This document shows, one piece after another, positions 25,588 through 33,486 of a stretch of DNA of 64,000 nucleotides. A program made the translations under genes and the position numbers. Position 1 is the stretch's first letter. Each line of letters begins with the position of its first letter. Origin of the DNA: Limnohabitans sp. 103DPR2 (GTDB lineage Bacteria; Pseudomonadota; Gammaproteobacteria; Burkholderiales; Burkholderiaceae_C); contig NZ_CP011834.1 in assembly GCF_001412575.1 (NCBI RefSeq), positions 2,666,001 through 2,730,000 on the forward strand. The letters run 5' to 3'. Below the pieces are notes generated by a model. It was given only the letters and a program-made list of their open reading frames with translations, did not search any database and was not told the origin of the DNA.

Positions 25588-25797
25588 ATGGACAAAGTAA
25601 TAGACCCTTCAAAGTGCCCCATTTGCGGCGACCCTAACCAGTGTGCTCAAGAGATTGCCAAAGCCACTGGAACGCCGCCTGAGAGGTGCTGGTGCATTAC
25701 TGAAACCTTCTCGTCAGAGGTTCTTGATCGCGTACCGGAAGAGGCTAAAAACAAGGCTTGCATTTGCTCAAAATGTGTCATTACGACTGCCTTTTAA
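25588..25797 (+). CDS. Cysteine-rich CWC-family protein
   Basis: A 69-residue protein with eight cysteines in the CWC arrangement: KCPICGDPNQCA, ERCWCI and ACICSKCV. This small family is widespread in proteobacteria; zinc or iron binding is expected from the cysteine spacing but the function is unknown. It is the only gene in a unit of ~300 bases bounded by two repeat copies, which makes it the neatest cassette-like unit in the window. Confidence 0.82.
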   Translation: MDKVIDPSKCPICGDPNQCAQEIAKATGTPPERCWCITETFSSEVLDRVPEEAKNKACICSKCVITTAF

Positions 25798-25820
25798 TCA
25801 CTGACGTTTACATTGAGACG

Positions 25821-25907
25821 TCTGCAAAACGACACATCTTGTCCACGCCAACACACAAGCACGGTCTCCACGCTGAACACATACTTGTATAGACGGTTTT
25901 GCCCACC
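25821..25907 (+). repeat. Accessory-region repeat, best-preserved left half
   Basis: It begins CTGCAAAACGACACATCTTG, has CCACGCCAACACA and then CCACGCTGAACACA as an internal direct repeat around the AAGCACGGTCT core, and ends TAGACGGTTTTGCCC. Its outer ends are loosely complementary (GCAAAACG.. with ..CGGTTTTGC). Confidence 0.65.
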
Positions 25908-25942
25908 ATCTTTGTGTCCGTGCAATGCAAACGCCAATAAAT

Positions 25943-26263
25943 TCAGCTGACTTTCTCAACAGCAAAGAATTGAGCTTTTTCAGTTAGCACTTTTGGGCGA
26001 TGCTTGTGAGCTTCGCCATCAGGCAAAACAAAAACATCGCCTTTCTTGTAGTTGAATACTTTTCCCGCAATATCAATTTCTACTTCGCCTTCAACCATAT
26101 AGCCAATGTGTCCTTTTAGACACCAATTGGGATGAACCATCGCTTTATCCCACTCAACCAAACGCAGCTGAAGTTCATCTTGTTGAAATCGTTTGAAGCG
26201 CATTCCGTCGCCAACTTCAACCCACTCCATTTGCTCAAACTGAATTTTGTATTCTGGTGTCAT
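25943..26263 (-). CDS. Cupin-domain protein
   Basis: About 106 residues of a single cupin barrel: GHIGYMVEGEVEIDIAGKVFNYKKGDVFVLPDGEAHKHRPKV, with the second motif's histidines present and the first motif partly degenerate. The ATG at 26263 is chosen because AAGGA lies seven bases upstream. It follows the PhzF-like gene and probably ends its transcript. Confidence 0.78.
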   Translation of the reverse strand: MTPEYKIQFEQMEWVEVGDGMRFKRFQQDELQLRLVEWDKAMVHPNWCLKGHIGYMVEGEVEIDIAGKVFNYKKGDVFVLPDGEAHKHRPKVLTEKAQFFAVEKVS

Positions 26264-26308
26264 ATTTTTTCCTTGCTTTGATTTAAAGATTGCAATTTTT
26301 GCAGTCAC

Positions 26309-27202
26309 TTAGCAAGTCAGCTGCCCCGAAACACAAGTGACGCAATTACCACCAATTGAAATAGCACCTGAGCTTGTAATTGCCACTTCAATTTGACCGT
26401 CTCGTCCAACACGAACACCCTGTGTTGCTTGATAACTGAAACCTGTGCTTGGAACTATGCCTTGTTGATACATAAAGACACCAACACTACCGTTGCCGCT
26501 TCCGCATACAGGGTCTTCATTCACACCGCAAGAGGGTGCAAAAGACCTCACTTCAATGAATTTGTCACCTGCTTCGTATTCAGCGAAGATGGTAAGACCT
26601 GTAAGTCCCAACCGATTTTCAAATACTTTAGAGCGACCGAAATCAGGATTTAGTTTGAGCAATATTTCTACGCTTGGTATTTTTGCAACTGCCCATACAG
26701 CGCCAACATTGATGATTGTTGGCGCATATTTTCTTTCAATAGAACTGCCTAATATCTTCTCTAACTCATCCACATCTTCAGGCTGTAATTGCGTTAGTTT
26801 TGCATTTGGTAAAGCAAACGAAATCTGCTCTTTTCCAACTTCACCTTTCACAGCCAATTCAACCAATCCAATTTCACATTCTTGAACGAGCTTGCCATTA
26901 TTTGCTTTTGCCAATCCCGCTTCAATCACTGCGTAAGCACTTCCGAGAGTTGGATGACCTGCAAATGGAAGTTCGCTTTGTGGCGTGAAAATTCGTAATT
27001 TGTAATCAGCACCTTTAGTTGTAGGTGGTGATACAAATGTTGTCTCCGACAGATTTGTCCATCGTGCAATTCTTTGCATTGCAGAAGTATCTAAACCTTC
27101 CGAATCTAAAATTACAGCGACAGGATTACCTAACAGCGGCTTAGATGTAAATGCATCTACAACTTTGTAATTTCTCGTTTTCAAAATATCAACTACTTTC
27201 AA
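26309..27202 (-). CDS. PhzF-family isomerase/epimerase-like protein
   Basis: A 297-residue protein. The PhzF fold is a tandem diaminopimelate-epimerase-like pair of domains. KVVDAFTSKPLLGNPVAVIL is the conserved start, NLSETTFV carries the family's catalytic glutamate, and LPFAGHPTLGSAYAVIE and EDPVCGSGNGSVG are the other family blocks. In phenazine producers PhzF isomerises DHHA, but no other phz genes are present, so this is a paralogue with an unknown acid or amino-acid substrate. It is clustered with a racemase-like protein and a glutamine amidotransferase. Confidence 0.87.
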   Translation of the reverse strand: MKVVDILKTRNYKVVDAFTSKPLLGNPVAVILDSEGLDTSAMQRIARWTNLSETTFVSPPTTKGADYKLRIFTPQSELPFAGHPTLGSAYAVIEAGLAKANNGKLVQECEIGLVELAVKGEVGKEQISFALPNAKLTQLQPEDVDELEKILGSSIERKYAPTIINVGAVWAVAKIPSVEILLKLNPDFGRSKVFENRLGLTGLTIFAEYEAGDKFIEVRSFAPSCGVNEDPVCGSGNGSVGVFMYQQGIVPSTGFSYQATQGVRVGRDGQIEVAITSSGAISIGGNCVTCVSGQLTC

Positions 27203-27257
27203 AAAATATTGAATTCAATGCAGTCAATTGCATTATTTAATTTTCTGCAAAAAATAA

Positions 27258-27959
27258 TTAGTCAACCTTTGAAGCTACCAATCTTTCAACCAGTGCTGCA
27301 ACATGAATCTCCAGCGTATCTAAACATGGAACTGGGCTAATTTCATCATGAAGAATTAGTGGAAGTTCGGTGCAAGCCAACATCACTTGATCAATACGCT
27401 GATTGTCTTGAAGATTTTTGATAATTTGAATGAGACTTTCTCTAGTTTCTTCTTTGACAATTCCATGCTCCAACTCATTTTCGATCTTGTCTTGTATCCA
27501 AACGATTTGCTCTAATTTTGGAGTTGCAATTCGGATCCCAATGTTTTCAAATGGCGCCTTAAAAAAACTGTGTTGCATCGTGAATGATGTCCCCAACAGC
27601 CCTAAAGACCCCACACCCCGTTTCTTCGCTTCTTCACAAGTTGCGTCAATTGCACTGAGAACGGGTATTGAAGCTAATTGCCGCACCCTATCCATGACAA
27701 TATTGGGCGTATTGCCTGTCAATGCAACAAAGTCAGCCCCGCTCTTCTCTAAGCTATTCAAAGCCTCCAACAAATACTCTGTTAGTTCATCAAACTTATT
27801 ACTTCTGCATAATTCAAAAACCTTGAATGCGCTTAAACTTTCAATAGATATTTTTGGCAAACACTCATGACCTAGTTTGCTTTGAACTCCGCTAATGATC
27901 TTTCGATAGTAGAGAACAGTTGACTCCGGTCCTATTCCACCTACAAGCCCTAATTTCAT
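27258..27959 (-). CDS. Asp/Glu racemase-superfamily protein lacking the first catalytic Cys
   Basis: A 233-residue protein starting KLGLVGGIGPESTVLYYRKI, the standard aspartate racemase-like start. Two-base racemases need two cysteines. The second is present (MLACTELPLIL), but the first motif reads LTGNTPN, with glycine just before NT where CNT is usual. Arylmalonate decarboxylase also has glycine there with a single distal cysteine, so a decarboxylase or other one-base reaction is possible. It overlaps the upstream amidotransferase gene by four bases. Confidence 0.8.
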   Translation of the reverse strand: MKLGLVGGIGPESTVLYYRKIISGVQSKLGHECLPKISIESLSAFKVFELCRSNKFDELTEYLLEALNSLEKSGADFVALTGNTPNIVMDRVRQLASIPVLSAIDATCEEAKKRGVGSLGLLGTSFTMQHSFFKAPFENIGIRIATPKLEQIVWIQDKIENELEHGIVKEETRESLIQIIKNLQDNQRIDQVMLACTELPLILHDEISPVPCLDTLEIHVAALVERLVASKVD

Positions 27960-28681
27960 CGAGACGTTCCAATGTGAGCTTGAATAAATCTTTTAAGAAT
28001 GATTAAAGGAACGGGCGTAGTTTCTAATTCAGCCAACATCAGGTTAGGGTCCATGCCTTCTTTACGCAAAACTTCCTCTCGCGTATGAATACACGCAGTA
28101 GCAATTTGTGGCGTGAATTCTGGATGAAATTGCGTCGAAAATGATGTTTCGCTATACCTCACAATTTGATGAAGATCTTGTTTAGATCGAGCCAATACCT
28201 TTGCATAGTTTGGTATTTTGATGACTGTTTGCATATGCGTTAGGTGTGCTTTAAACGTCGATGGAAGTCCAACGAGCAAGCTGTCTTCCTCATTGTTTGT
28301 TCGCTCTATTTCCAAGCAGCCCATTTCACGACCGCTCTCTAAATAACCAACCTCGCCCCCAAAAGCGTGAGCCATAAGTTGGTGTCCATAACAAACGCCA
28401 AACATTGGGATTTTTAATGCGTCTGCTTGCTGTATCCACTTTGCGGTTGTTTCACTCCACGGGTGCAAGTCAGTGACCATAGACCACGAACCAGTAATAA
28501 CGACAACCGAATGAGCGCCGTGTTCTGGCAAAGGCTCATTTTCAAAGACTCGAACAATGTCGAAATCCTGAACTCCCATACCAAGTGCGGCTGCAAACCA
28601 CTGCGGTAAGTCCCCAACACTCTCCTGAATTTCTGCTGGAGGAGTGCCTGCTTGAATGATTAGTAATTCTTTTGATTTCAC
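27956..28681 (-). CDS. Class I glutamine amidotransferase-like protein
   Basis: A 241-residue stand-alone GATase1 domain. The nucleophile elbow is GVCYGHQLMAHAFGG and the catalytic His-Glu pair lies in TQFHPEF. It resembles the GMP-synthase-like amidotransferases (YfeJ type) that hydrolyse glutamine or gamma-glutamyl compounds without a fixed partner. It is the first gene of the amidotransferase-racemase-PhzF-cupin transcript, divergent from a LysR gene that probably regulates it. Confidence 0.85.
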   Translation of the reverse strand: MKSKELLIIQAGTPPAEIQESVGDLPQWFAAALGMGVQDFDIVRVFENEPLPEHGAHSVVVITGSWSMVTDLHPWSETTAKWIQQADALKIPMFGVCYGHQLMAHAFGGEVGYLESGREMGCLEIERTNNEEDSLLVGLPSTFKAHLTHMQTVIKIPNYAKVLARSKQDLHQIVRYSETSFSTQFHPEFTPQIATACIHTREEVLRKEGMDPNLMLAELETTPVPLIILKRFIQAHIGTSR

Positions 28682-28769
28682 AAAACTTCAAATTCAAATA
28701 AGTTGAGGCTTACTTTACTCCCGACAAAGTATTTAAAAAAGTGAATAATTAGGATGGAGGTATCACAAA

Positions 28770-29639
28770 ATGAGAAAGATAGACCTTGAGTCCTTGCAAT
28801 TCTTCAAATCAGTAGTCGACTCTGGAAGCATCACACTTGCAGCAAGACAGCTAAGTCGAGTGCAGTCCAATGTAACCACTCGCATCAAAAATCTGGAAGA
28901 ACGACTGGGCATCAAACTATTTTCAAGACACGGAAATAGGATGACGCTTACAGCAGATGGTGAACTTCTAAAGGGCTACGCAGAGCGACTGCTGAGACTA
29001 GCGACAGAGGCAGAGACAGCCATGCTTGCTAGAACGCCACAAGGAACATTAAAGCTAGGAACACTTGAAAGCACAGCCGCGGCAAGATTGCCACCTGTTT
29101 TATCGCAGTTTCACAAAAATTATCCAGAAGTGATGATTGAGCTGGTAACTGGATCAACATCTAAGTTGTTAGACATGGTTCTCCGCTACGAAGTCGATGC
29201 AGCACTAATTTCGGATCCATTTCAACCGCAGGGGCTTGATAGTCATCCGGTCTTTAGCGAAGAATTGGTCTTAATTGCACCAACCACTGTCGCTAATGCT
29301 TTAAGTCCAGACTATTTAAGAAATTGCACAGTTATTGCATTTTCAACTGGATGCTCTTATCGGCGCATTCTCGAAGAATGGCTGATTAGTGTTGATGTCA
29401 CACCTAACCGCGTTTTGGAGTTTGCCTCATATCACGCTATTGTTGCCTGCGTTGCAGCAGGCACTGGAATTGGAATCATGCCGAAATCAATTCTTAAGGC
29501 AGTATTTGCAGAACCTCAATTGCAAATTATTCCTTTGCCTTCTAAGTATGCAAATGTAAGAACTCATTTGGTATGGCAGAAAGACAACTATTCAACAGTA
29601 GTGAAAGCATTTCGAAACCATTTTTCAAATGGTCTTTAA
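28770..29639 (+). CDS. LysR-family transcriptional regulator
   Basis: A 289-residue LysR regulator. The winged-helix domain is DLESLQFFKSVVDSGSITLAARQLSRVQSNVTTRIKNLEERLGIKLFSRHGNRMTLTADGELL, followed by the periplasmic-binding-like co-inducer domain (KLGTLESTAAARLPPVLSQF onward). GGAGG precedes the ATG. It diverges from the amidotransferase/racemase/PhzF transcript with an 88-base intergenic region, the classic LysR layout. Confidence 0.88.
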   Translation: MRKIDLESLQFFKSVVDSGSITLAARQLSRVQSNVTTRIKNLEERLGIKLFSRHGNRMTLTADGELLKGYAERLLRLATEAETAMLARTPQGTLKLGTLESTAAARLPPVLSQFHKNYPEVMIELVTGSTSKLLDMVLRYEVDAALISDPFQPQGLDSHPVFSEELVLIAPTTVANALSPDYLRNCTVIAFSTGCSYRRILEEWLISVDVTPNRVLEFASYHAIVACVAAGTGIGIMPKSILKAVFAEPQLQIIPLPSKYANVRTHLVWQKDNYSTVVKAFRNHFSNGL

Positions 29640-29731
29640 ATCTGTCGTTTGCATCAATCAAACAATACATTTCAGCATTTGTCCATCGTCCCGTAAATAG
29701 ACGATCACATTTGCAATTGCACGGCGCGCAC

Positions 29732-29837
29732 CACAAGCACGGTCTCCACGCTGAGCAGACACTTGATGAGACGGTTTTAGCGCATAGGCATCAGCAAAAT
29801 AAAATTGCAGGCAAGAAACTTTATTCAAAAGTTCTAA
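29732..29837 (+). repeat. Accessory-region repeat, head and tail present, next to tRNA-Met
   Basis: The head is AAGCACGGTCTCCACGCTGA, GACACTTGATGAGACGG and TTTTAGCGCATAGG; the tail at 29811-29837 is GCAAGAAACTTTATTCAAAA, forming the AACTTT/AAAGTT hairpin. It is the last copy of the series and ends 37 bases before the tRNA gene. Confidence 0.65.
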
Positions 29838-29874
29838 AAATCAACCCAATTCGTTTGCTATAATTTTTGGCTCA

Positions 29875-29951
29875 GGCTCTTTAGCTCAGTCGGTTAGAGC
29901 GATGGAATCATAATCCACAGGTCCGCGGTTCGAATCCGTGAAGAGCCACCA
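29875..29951 (+). tRNA. tRNA-Met (CAT anticodon, elongator type)
   Basis: A 77-base cloverleaf with encoded CCA. The acceptor stem is GGCTCTT/AAGAGCC, the D-arm includes AGCTCAGTCGGTTAGAGC, the anticodon loop is ATCATAA, and the T-arm includes GGTTCGAATCC. The paired first acceptor base argues against an initiator tRNA. It marks the right edge of the AT-richer accessory stretch. Confidence 0.93.
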
Positions 29952-29958
29952 AACTTAG

Positions 29959-29989
29959 AGCCCCCCGTGCATGCACAGGGGGCTTTTTT
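29959..29989 (+). terminator. Terminator of tRNA-Met
   Basis: AGCCCCC and GGGGGCT form a 7-bp GC-rich stem followed by TTTTTT, directly after the tRNA. It ends before the start codon chosen for the DMT gene. Confidence 0.85.
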
Positions 29990-30014
29990 CATGGTCATTG
30001 AACAGGTTGACCCC

Positions 30015-30869
30015 ATGAACGCAGACAATCGCCGCGGTATTTTGGCCATGAGCCTGGCCATGTCCTTGTTCATTGCCAACGATGCGCTGGTCAAGCAAGT
30101 CAGTGCATCACTGCCCGGCCCGCAGCTCATTTTCATTCGCGGCCTCATGGCCACCACCTTAGTGCTGATCATGGCGCAGGCCATGGGTCATTTGAAAAAC
30201 TGGCGCATGATGCTGAGCGGCAAATTGTGGCTTCGAGGCGCAGTCGATGCCATGGCCTCCCTCACTTACTTAACGGCCGTGTTTCATCTGCCCTTGGGCA
30301 ATGCCACGGCCATCAATTTGGCATCGCCTTTGTTCATCACATTGTTTGCCATTTTCTTTTTCAAAGAGCGCGTGACGTTTCAGCGCGGTGCGCTGATTCT
30401 TTTAGGCTTTGCGGGCGTGTTGATGGTGGTGCAACCCAGCGCTGATGGCTTCAATGTCTATGCCTGGATTTGCGTGCTGGCCACTTTGTTTCATGCCACG
30501 CGCGACACGCTCACACGGGCCATTGGCCTGCACATACCAGCCTTGCTCATTACCTTGTCCACCGCTGTGTCGGTAGCCGTTGCAGCGGGCAGCATTACCC
30601 TCACCCAAAGCTGGGTGCCCGTCACAAGCAATGCGCTTGCACTGCTATTTTGTGCGTCGCTTTTCTTATCGGTGGCATATTACTTTTTAATTGTGGCCAT
30701 GCGTGCAGGTGAGATGAGTTTGGTGGCCCCGTTCCGTTACAGCGGTTTGTTATTCGCCCTGCTGATTGGGTACGTGGTGTGGGACGAAGTGCCCAATCTG
30801 GTGGCATGGCTGGGCATTGGTCTATTGGTAATTTCTGGCTTGCTTATTTTGCGCGCCGAACGACAATAA
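30015..30869 (+). CDS. DMT-superfamily (EamA) transporter
   Basis: A 284-residue inner-membrane protein with about ten hydrophobic helices in two EamA repeats; RGILAMSLAMSLFIANDALVKQ starts the first. It resembles metabolite exporters of the drug/metabolite transporter superfamily. I chose the ATG at 30015 because earlier in-frame starts fall inside the tRNA terminator. The FAD monooxygenase gene follows 10 bases later, so both may be one transcript. Confidence 0.87.
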   Translation: MNADNRRGILAMSLAMSLFIANDALVKQVSASLPGPQLIFIRGLMATTLVLIMAQAMGHLKNWRMMLSGKLWLRGAVDAMASLTYLTAVFHLPLGNATAINLASPLFITLFAIFFFKERVTFQRGALILLGFAGVLMVVQPSADGFNVYAWICVLATLFHATRDTLTRAIGLHIPALLITLSTAVSVAVAAGSITLTQSWVPVTSNALALLFCASLFLSVAYYFLIVAMRAGEMSLVAPFRYSGLLFALLIGYVVWDEVPNLVAWLGIGLLVISGLLILRAERQ

Positions 30870-30879
30870 CTTTCATCTT

Positions 30880-32571
30880 ATGCACACCCCCAGTACCCAA
30901 CCCCGCCCTTCCATCTATTACAAGTACCAAGTCTTCAAGCCTTGGTTGGCTTCACAGAACGCGCCACAATCAAAACACAAAGTGGTGATTGTGGGGGCAG
31001 GCCCTGCCGGCATGGTCACGGCGCTTGAGTTGGCAAGGCACGGTGTACCGTGTGTCTTGCTCAGTGCTGATTTGCAGTTCTCACAAGGCTCGCGCGCCAT
31101 TGTTTTCACGCGTCGCTCCATGGAAATTTTGCAGCAGGTGGGTGTGGCTCATCGCATCACAGAGAACGGTCTGCCATGGCGCTGTGGCAATTCCATCTAT
31201 CGAGGCCAAAAAGTGTTTCGCATGGAAACACCACACGACCCCGACGACCGTTTCTTCCCCATGATCAACATCCAGCAGCAGTACCTCGAAGAGTACTTGC
31301 ACGATGCCTGCGCCTCAAATCCGCTGATCGATGTACGGTGGGGCAACAAGTTGGTCAAAGCCGTGAACATTGAAGATGGCGTGAGCGCCGAGATTGATAC
31401 ACCCGAAGGTCCCTACACCTTAACAACAGACTGGCTGGTGGCCGCAGACGGTGGTCGCTCTGAAATTCGCAGCAGCATGAATTTGAAGCTGGAAGGTGCG
31501 TCGTTTGAAAGCATCTTTGTGATTGCCGACATTCGCATTGACCTGCCCTATCCCACCGAGCGCTTGGCCTTCTTTGATCCCGATTGGAACCGCGGCAACA
31601 CCATCTTGATGCACCGCGAGCCGCATGGCATTTGGCGTGTGGACTACCAACTGCCACCTGGCGAAACACCGGAAGAAGCTTTACGCCCCGAGTCTTTGAA
31701 GCAACGCATTGACGCACAACTCAAGATGATAGGCTTTGAAGGCACGCCTTGGGAGATGGACTGGAACTCGGTGTACTCCGCACGCACCCTCACCTTGCCA
31801 GAATACGTCCACCAGCGCATTGTTTTTACAGGCGATGCTGCGCACTTGTTACCTATCTTTGGCGTACGCGGTGCGAACACCGCTTTCCAAGATGCGCAGT
31901 CTTTGGGTTGGCATTTGGCATTTGTTCTGCAAGGCCATGCACCCGAAAAATTGATGCAAAACCACAGCACAGAACGTGTGGGTGCTGCGCGCGAAATCAT
32001 CACAGAAGCGGGCAAGAGCACGCGCTTCATGGCGCCGCCTAGCCGTGGCTTTAGGTTGCTGCGCGATGCCGTGTTGTCTTTGTCACTCACACAAGAATTT
32101 GTGCGGCCGCTGTACCATTGGCGCACCTCGCGGCCGCATGAATACAGTCGCTCGCTACTGAACAGCCCATGCGATGACAATCGGCAATTCAAGGGTGGCC
32201 CTGCTTTGGGCGCACCACCGCAAAATGTGCAACTTCAAACAGACAACTATTTACTTGACCACTTAGGTGGCGGTTTTGATTTGGTCTATGTGGCCGATTC
32301 CAAGGGCATCCCCAAAGACATTGCGCAAGCCGTGGCCTCGCTTCAAGCACCAGGCTTGCCGCTCAAGTTGATTGCCATCAGCTCACACGCTACTGCCATT
32401 GAAGGTGCGCACGTCACATTGCACGATCCACACATGCGTTTCCAAGCGCGCTATGCCGTTCAAGCCGGTGGCGCTTATTTGTTCCGCCCCGATCAGCACA
32501 TTTGCGCGCGATGGTTGCAACTGGACGCAGCGCGCTTGACGCAAAGTTTGCAAGTTGCATGCATGCGCTAA
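30880..32571 (+). CDS. FAD-dependent aromatic-type monooxygenase
   Basis: A 563-residue flavoprotein hydroxylase of the PheA/TfdB/MhpA type. It has the GxGxxG ADP-binding motif (VVIVGAGPAGMVTALELARHG, residues 35-55), the DG motif (WLVAADGGRSEIR) and the GD motif (IVFTGDAAHLLPIFGVRGANTAFQDA). The C-terminal ~150 residues are the thioredoxin-like tail of this class. It should hydroxylate an aromatic or related substrate using NAD(P)H and O2. The substrate is not evident. The adjacent DUF2783 gene is a usual companion of this subfamily. Confidence 0.87.
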   Translation: MHTPSTQPRPSIYYKYQVFKPWLASQNAPQSKHKVVIVGAGPAGMVTALELARHGVPCVLLSADLQFSQGSRAIVFTRRSMEILQQVGVAHRITENGLPWRCGNSIYRGQKVFRMETPHDPDDRFFPMINIQQQYLEEYLHDACASNPLIDVRWGNKLVKAVNIEDGVSAEIDTPEGPYTLTTDWLVAADGGRSEIRSSMNLKLEGASFESIFVIADIRIDLPYPTERLAFFDPDWNRGNTILMHREPHGIWRVDYQLPPGETPEEALRPESLKQRIDAQLKMIGFEGTPWEMDWNSVYSARTLTLPEYVHQRIVFTGDAAHLLPIFGVRGANTAFQDAQSLGWHLAFVLQGHAPEKLMQNHSTERVGAAREIITEAGKSTRFMAPPSRGFRLLRDAVLSLSLTQEFVRPLYHWRTSRPHEYSRSLLNSPCDDNRQFKGGPALGAPPQNVQLQTDNYLLDHLGGGFDLVYVADSKGIPKDIAQAVASLQAPGLPLKLIAISSHATAIEGAHVTLHDPHMRFQARYAVQAGGAYLFRPDQHICARWLQLDAARLTQSLQVACMR

Positions 32572-32604
32572 ATAGAAAAAATATCAAAGAATTGAGTTGA
32601 ACTG

Positions 32605-32796
32605 ATGAACACACCCGCTAATTTAGACATTGCAGGCCTAGAGCAGGTCTACGACGCATTGGCCAGCGCCATCGATCAAGCAGGCGCTGACAAGTCCGAA
32701 CTTTTTTTGGTCAAGCTGGCTTTGCTCAATGCCAAAGCACTGGGCGACCCGCAACAATTTGAAGCGCAAATTGCCGCAGCCCTTCAAGACCTTTGA
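32605..32796 (+). CDS. DUF2783-family small protein
   Basis: A 63-residue helical protein matching DUF2783 (LDIAGLEQVYDALASAIDQAG ... LFLVKLALLNAKALGD). These genes are typically found right after FAD-dependent monooxygenases, as here (33 bases downstream), so a subunit or accessory role to that enzyme is inferred. Confidence 0.8.
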   Translation: MNTPANLDIAGLEQVYDALASAIDQAGADKSELFLVKLALLNAKALGDPQQFEAQIAAALQDL

Positions 32797-32809
32797 TACC
32801 CAGCCAAGT

Positions 32810-33295
32810 TCATTGCGGCAAGGCGCATTCAACAGGCTTGGCACCCAACTCGTTCAGTAGCACCTGCGGGTCTAGGCCCACCAAAAAACCTCTGCGGCCG
32901 CCATTGATCCAAATTTTGGGCAAAGCCAAAATGCTGGACTCGACATACACCGGCATGTCTTTGCGCAAGCCAAAGGGTGAAGTACCGCCCACCATGTAAC
33001 CCGAGTTTTTCTGAGCGACATCCGGTTTGCAAGGCTCAACCCATTTGCAGCCAATCTGTCGCGCCAAATTTTTGGTGGAGGTTTTGCAGTCGCCATGCAT
33101 CAACACCACCAAGCCCTTGCCGTTTTCATCCTGCATAACCAAGGTTTTGACGACCTCGTGTTCGGGCACGCCCAACTGTTTGGACGATTCGGCTGTGCCC
33201 CCGTGGTCCACATAGTCGTAGGGGTGCTCGGTGTACGAAACTTTTTTTTGCTTTAACCACTGGGTGGCTGGGGTTTCAGAAACGTGTTTTGCCAT
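32810..33295 (-). CDS. ybaK: Cys-tRNA(Pro) deacylase, YbaK-like
   Basis: A 161-residue protein of the YbaK/INS superfamily, which hydrolyses mis-charged Cys-tRNA(Pro) in trans. Family blocks visible are the EHPYDYVDHGG start, VVKTLVMQD, a conserved lysine in KTSTKNLA, and GYMVGGTSPFGLRKDMPVYVE with the GGTSPFG loop. Length is normal. It is convergent with the DUF2783 gene and divergent from aapJ. Confidence 0.9.
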   Translation of the reverse strand: MAKHVSETPATQWLKQKKVSYTEHPYDYVDHGGTAESSKQLGVPEHEVVKTLVMQDENGKGLVVLMHGDCKTSTKNLARQIGCKWVEPCKPDVAQKNSGYMVGGTSPFGLRKDMPVYVESSILALPKIWINGGRRGFLVGLDPQVLLNELGAKPVECALPQ

Positions 33296-33486
33296 CGCTT
33301 TTGCTACATTTTGGGGATATCTTCACATTGACCCAGCTTGACCAGCACTTTCGTGGGGCAGGCCTGATGGAACTGCCCATTCTTGGGGCTTGCCAGCATT
33401 TTCTACGAAACATGTCAGCAATTACCCGCGGTTTTTACAGCATTTTTTCATGCAAAATGTGCTTTTCTCACTTTCGGAGCTAGTCC

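Noticed and set aside
26309..27202. Phenazine biosynthesis cluster
   Set aside because: Only a PhzF-family protein is present; none of the other phz genes is nearby and PhzF paralogues are widespread.
18327..29837. Classical integron cassette array with attC sites
   Set aside because: The intergenic repeats lack a conserved RYYYAAC...GTTRRRY pair, contain direct rather than inverted internal repeats, the genes run on both strands, and no intI is in the window. Kept only as an analogy.
18327..29837. CRISPR array
   Set aside because: Repeat copies are hundreds to thousands of bases apart, degenerate, and separated by genes; there are no cas genes.
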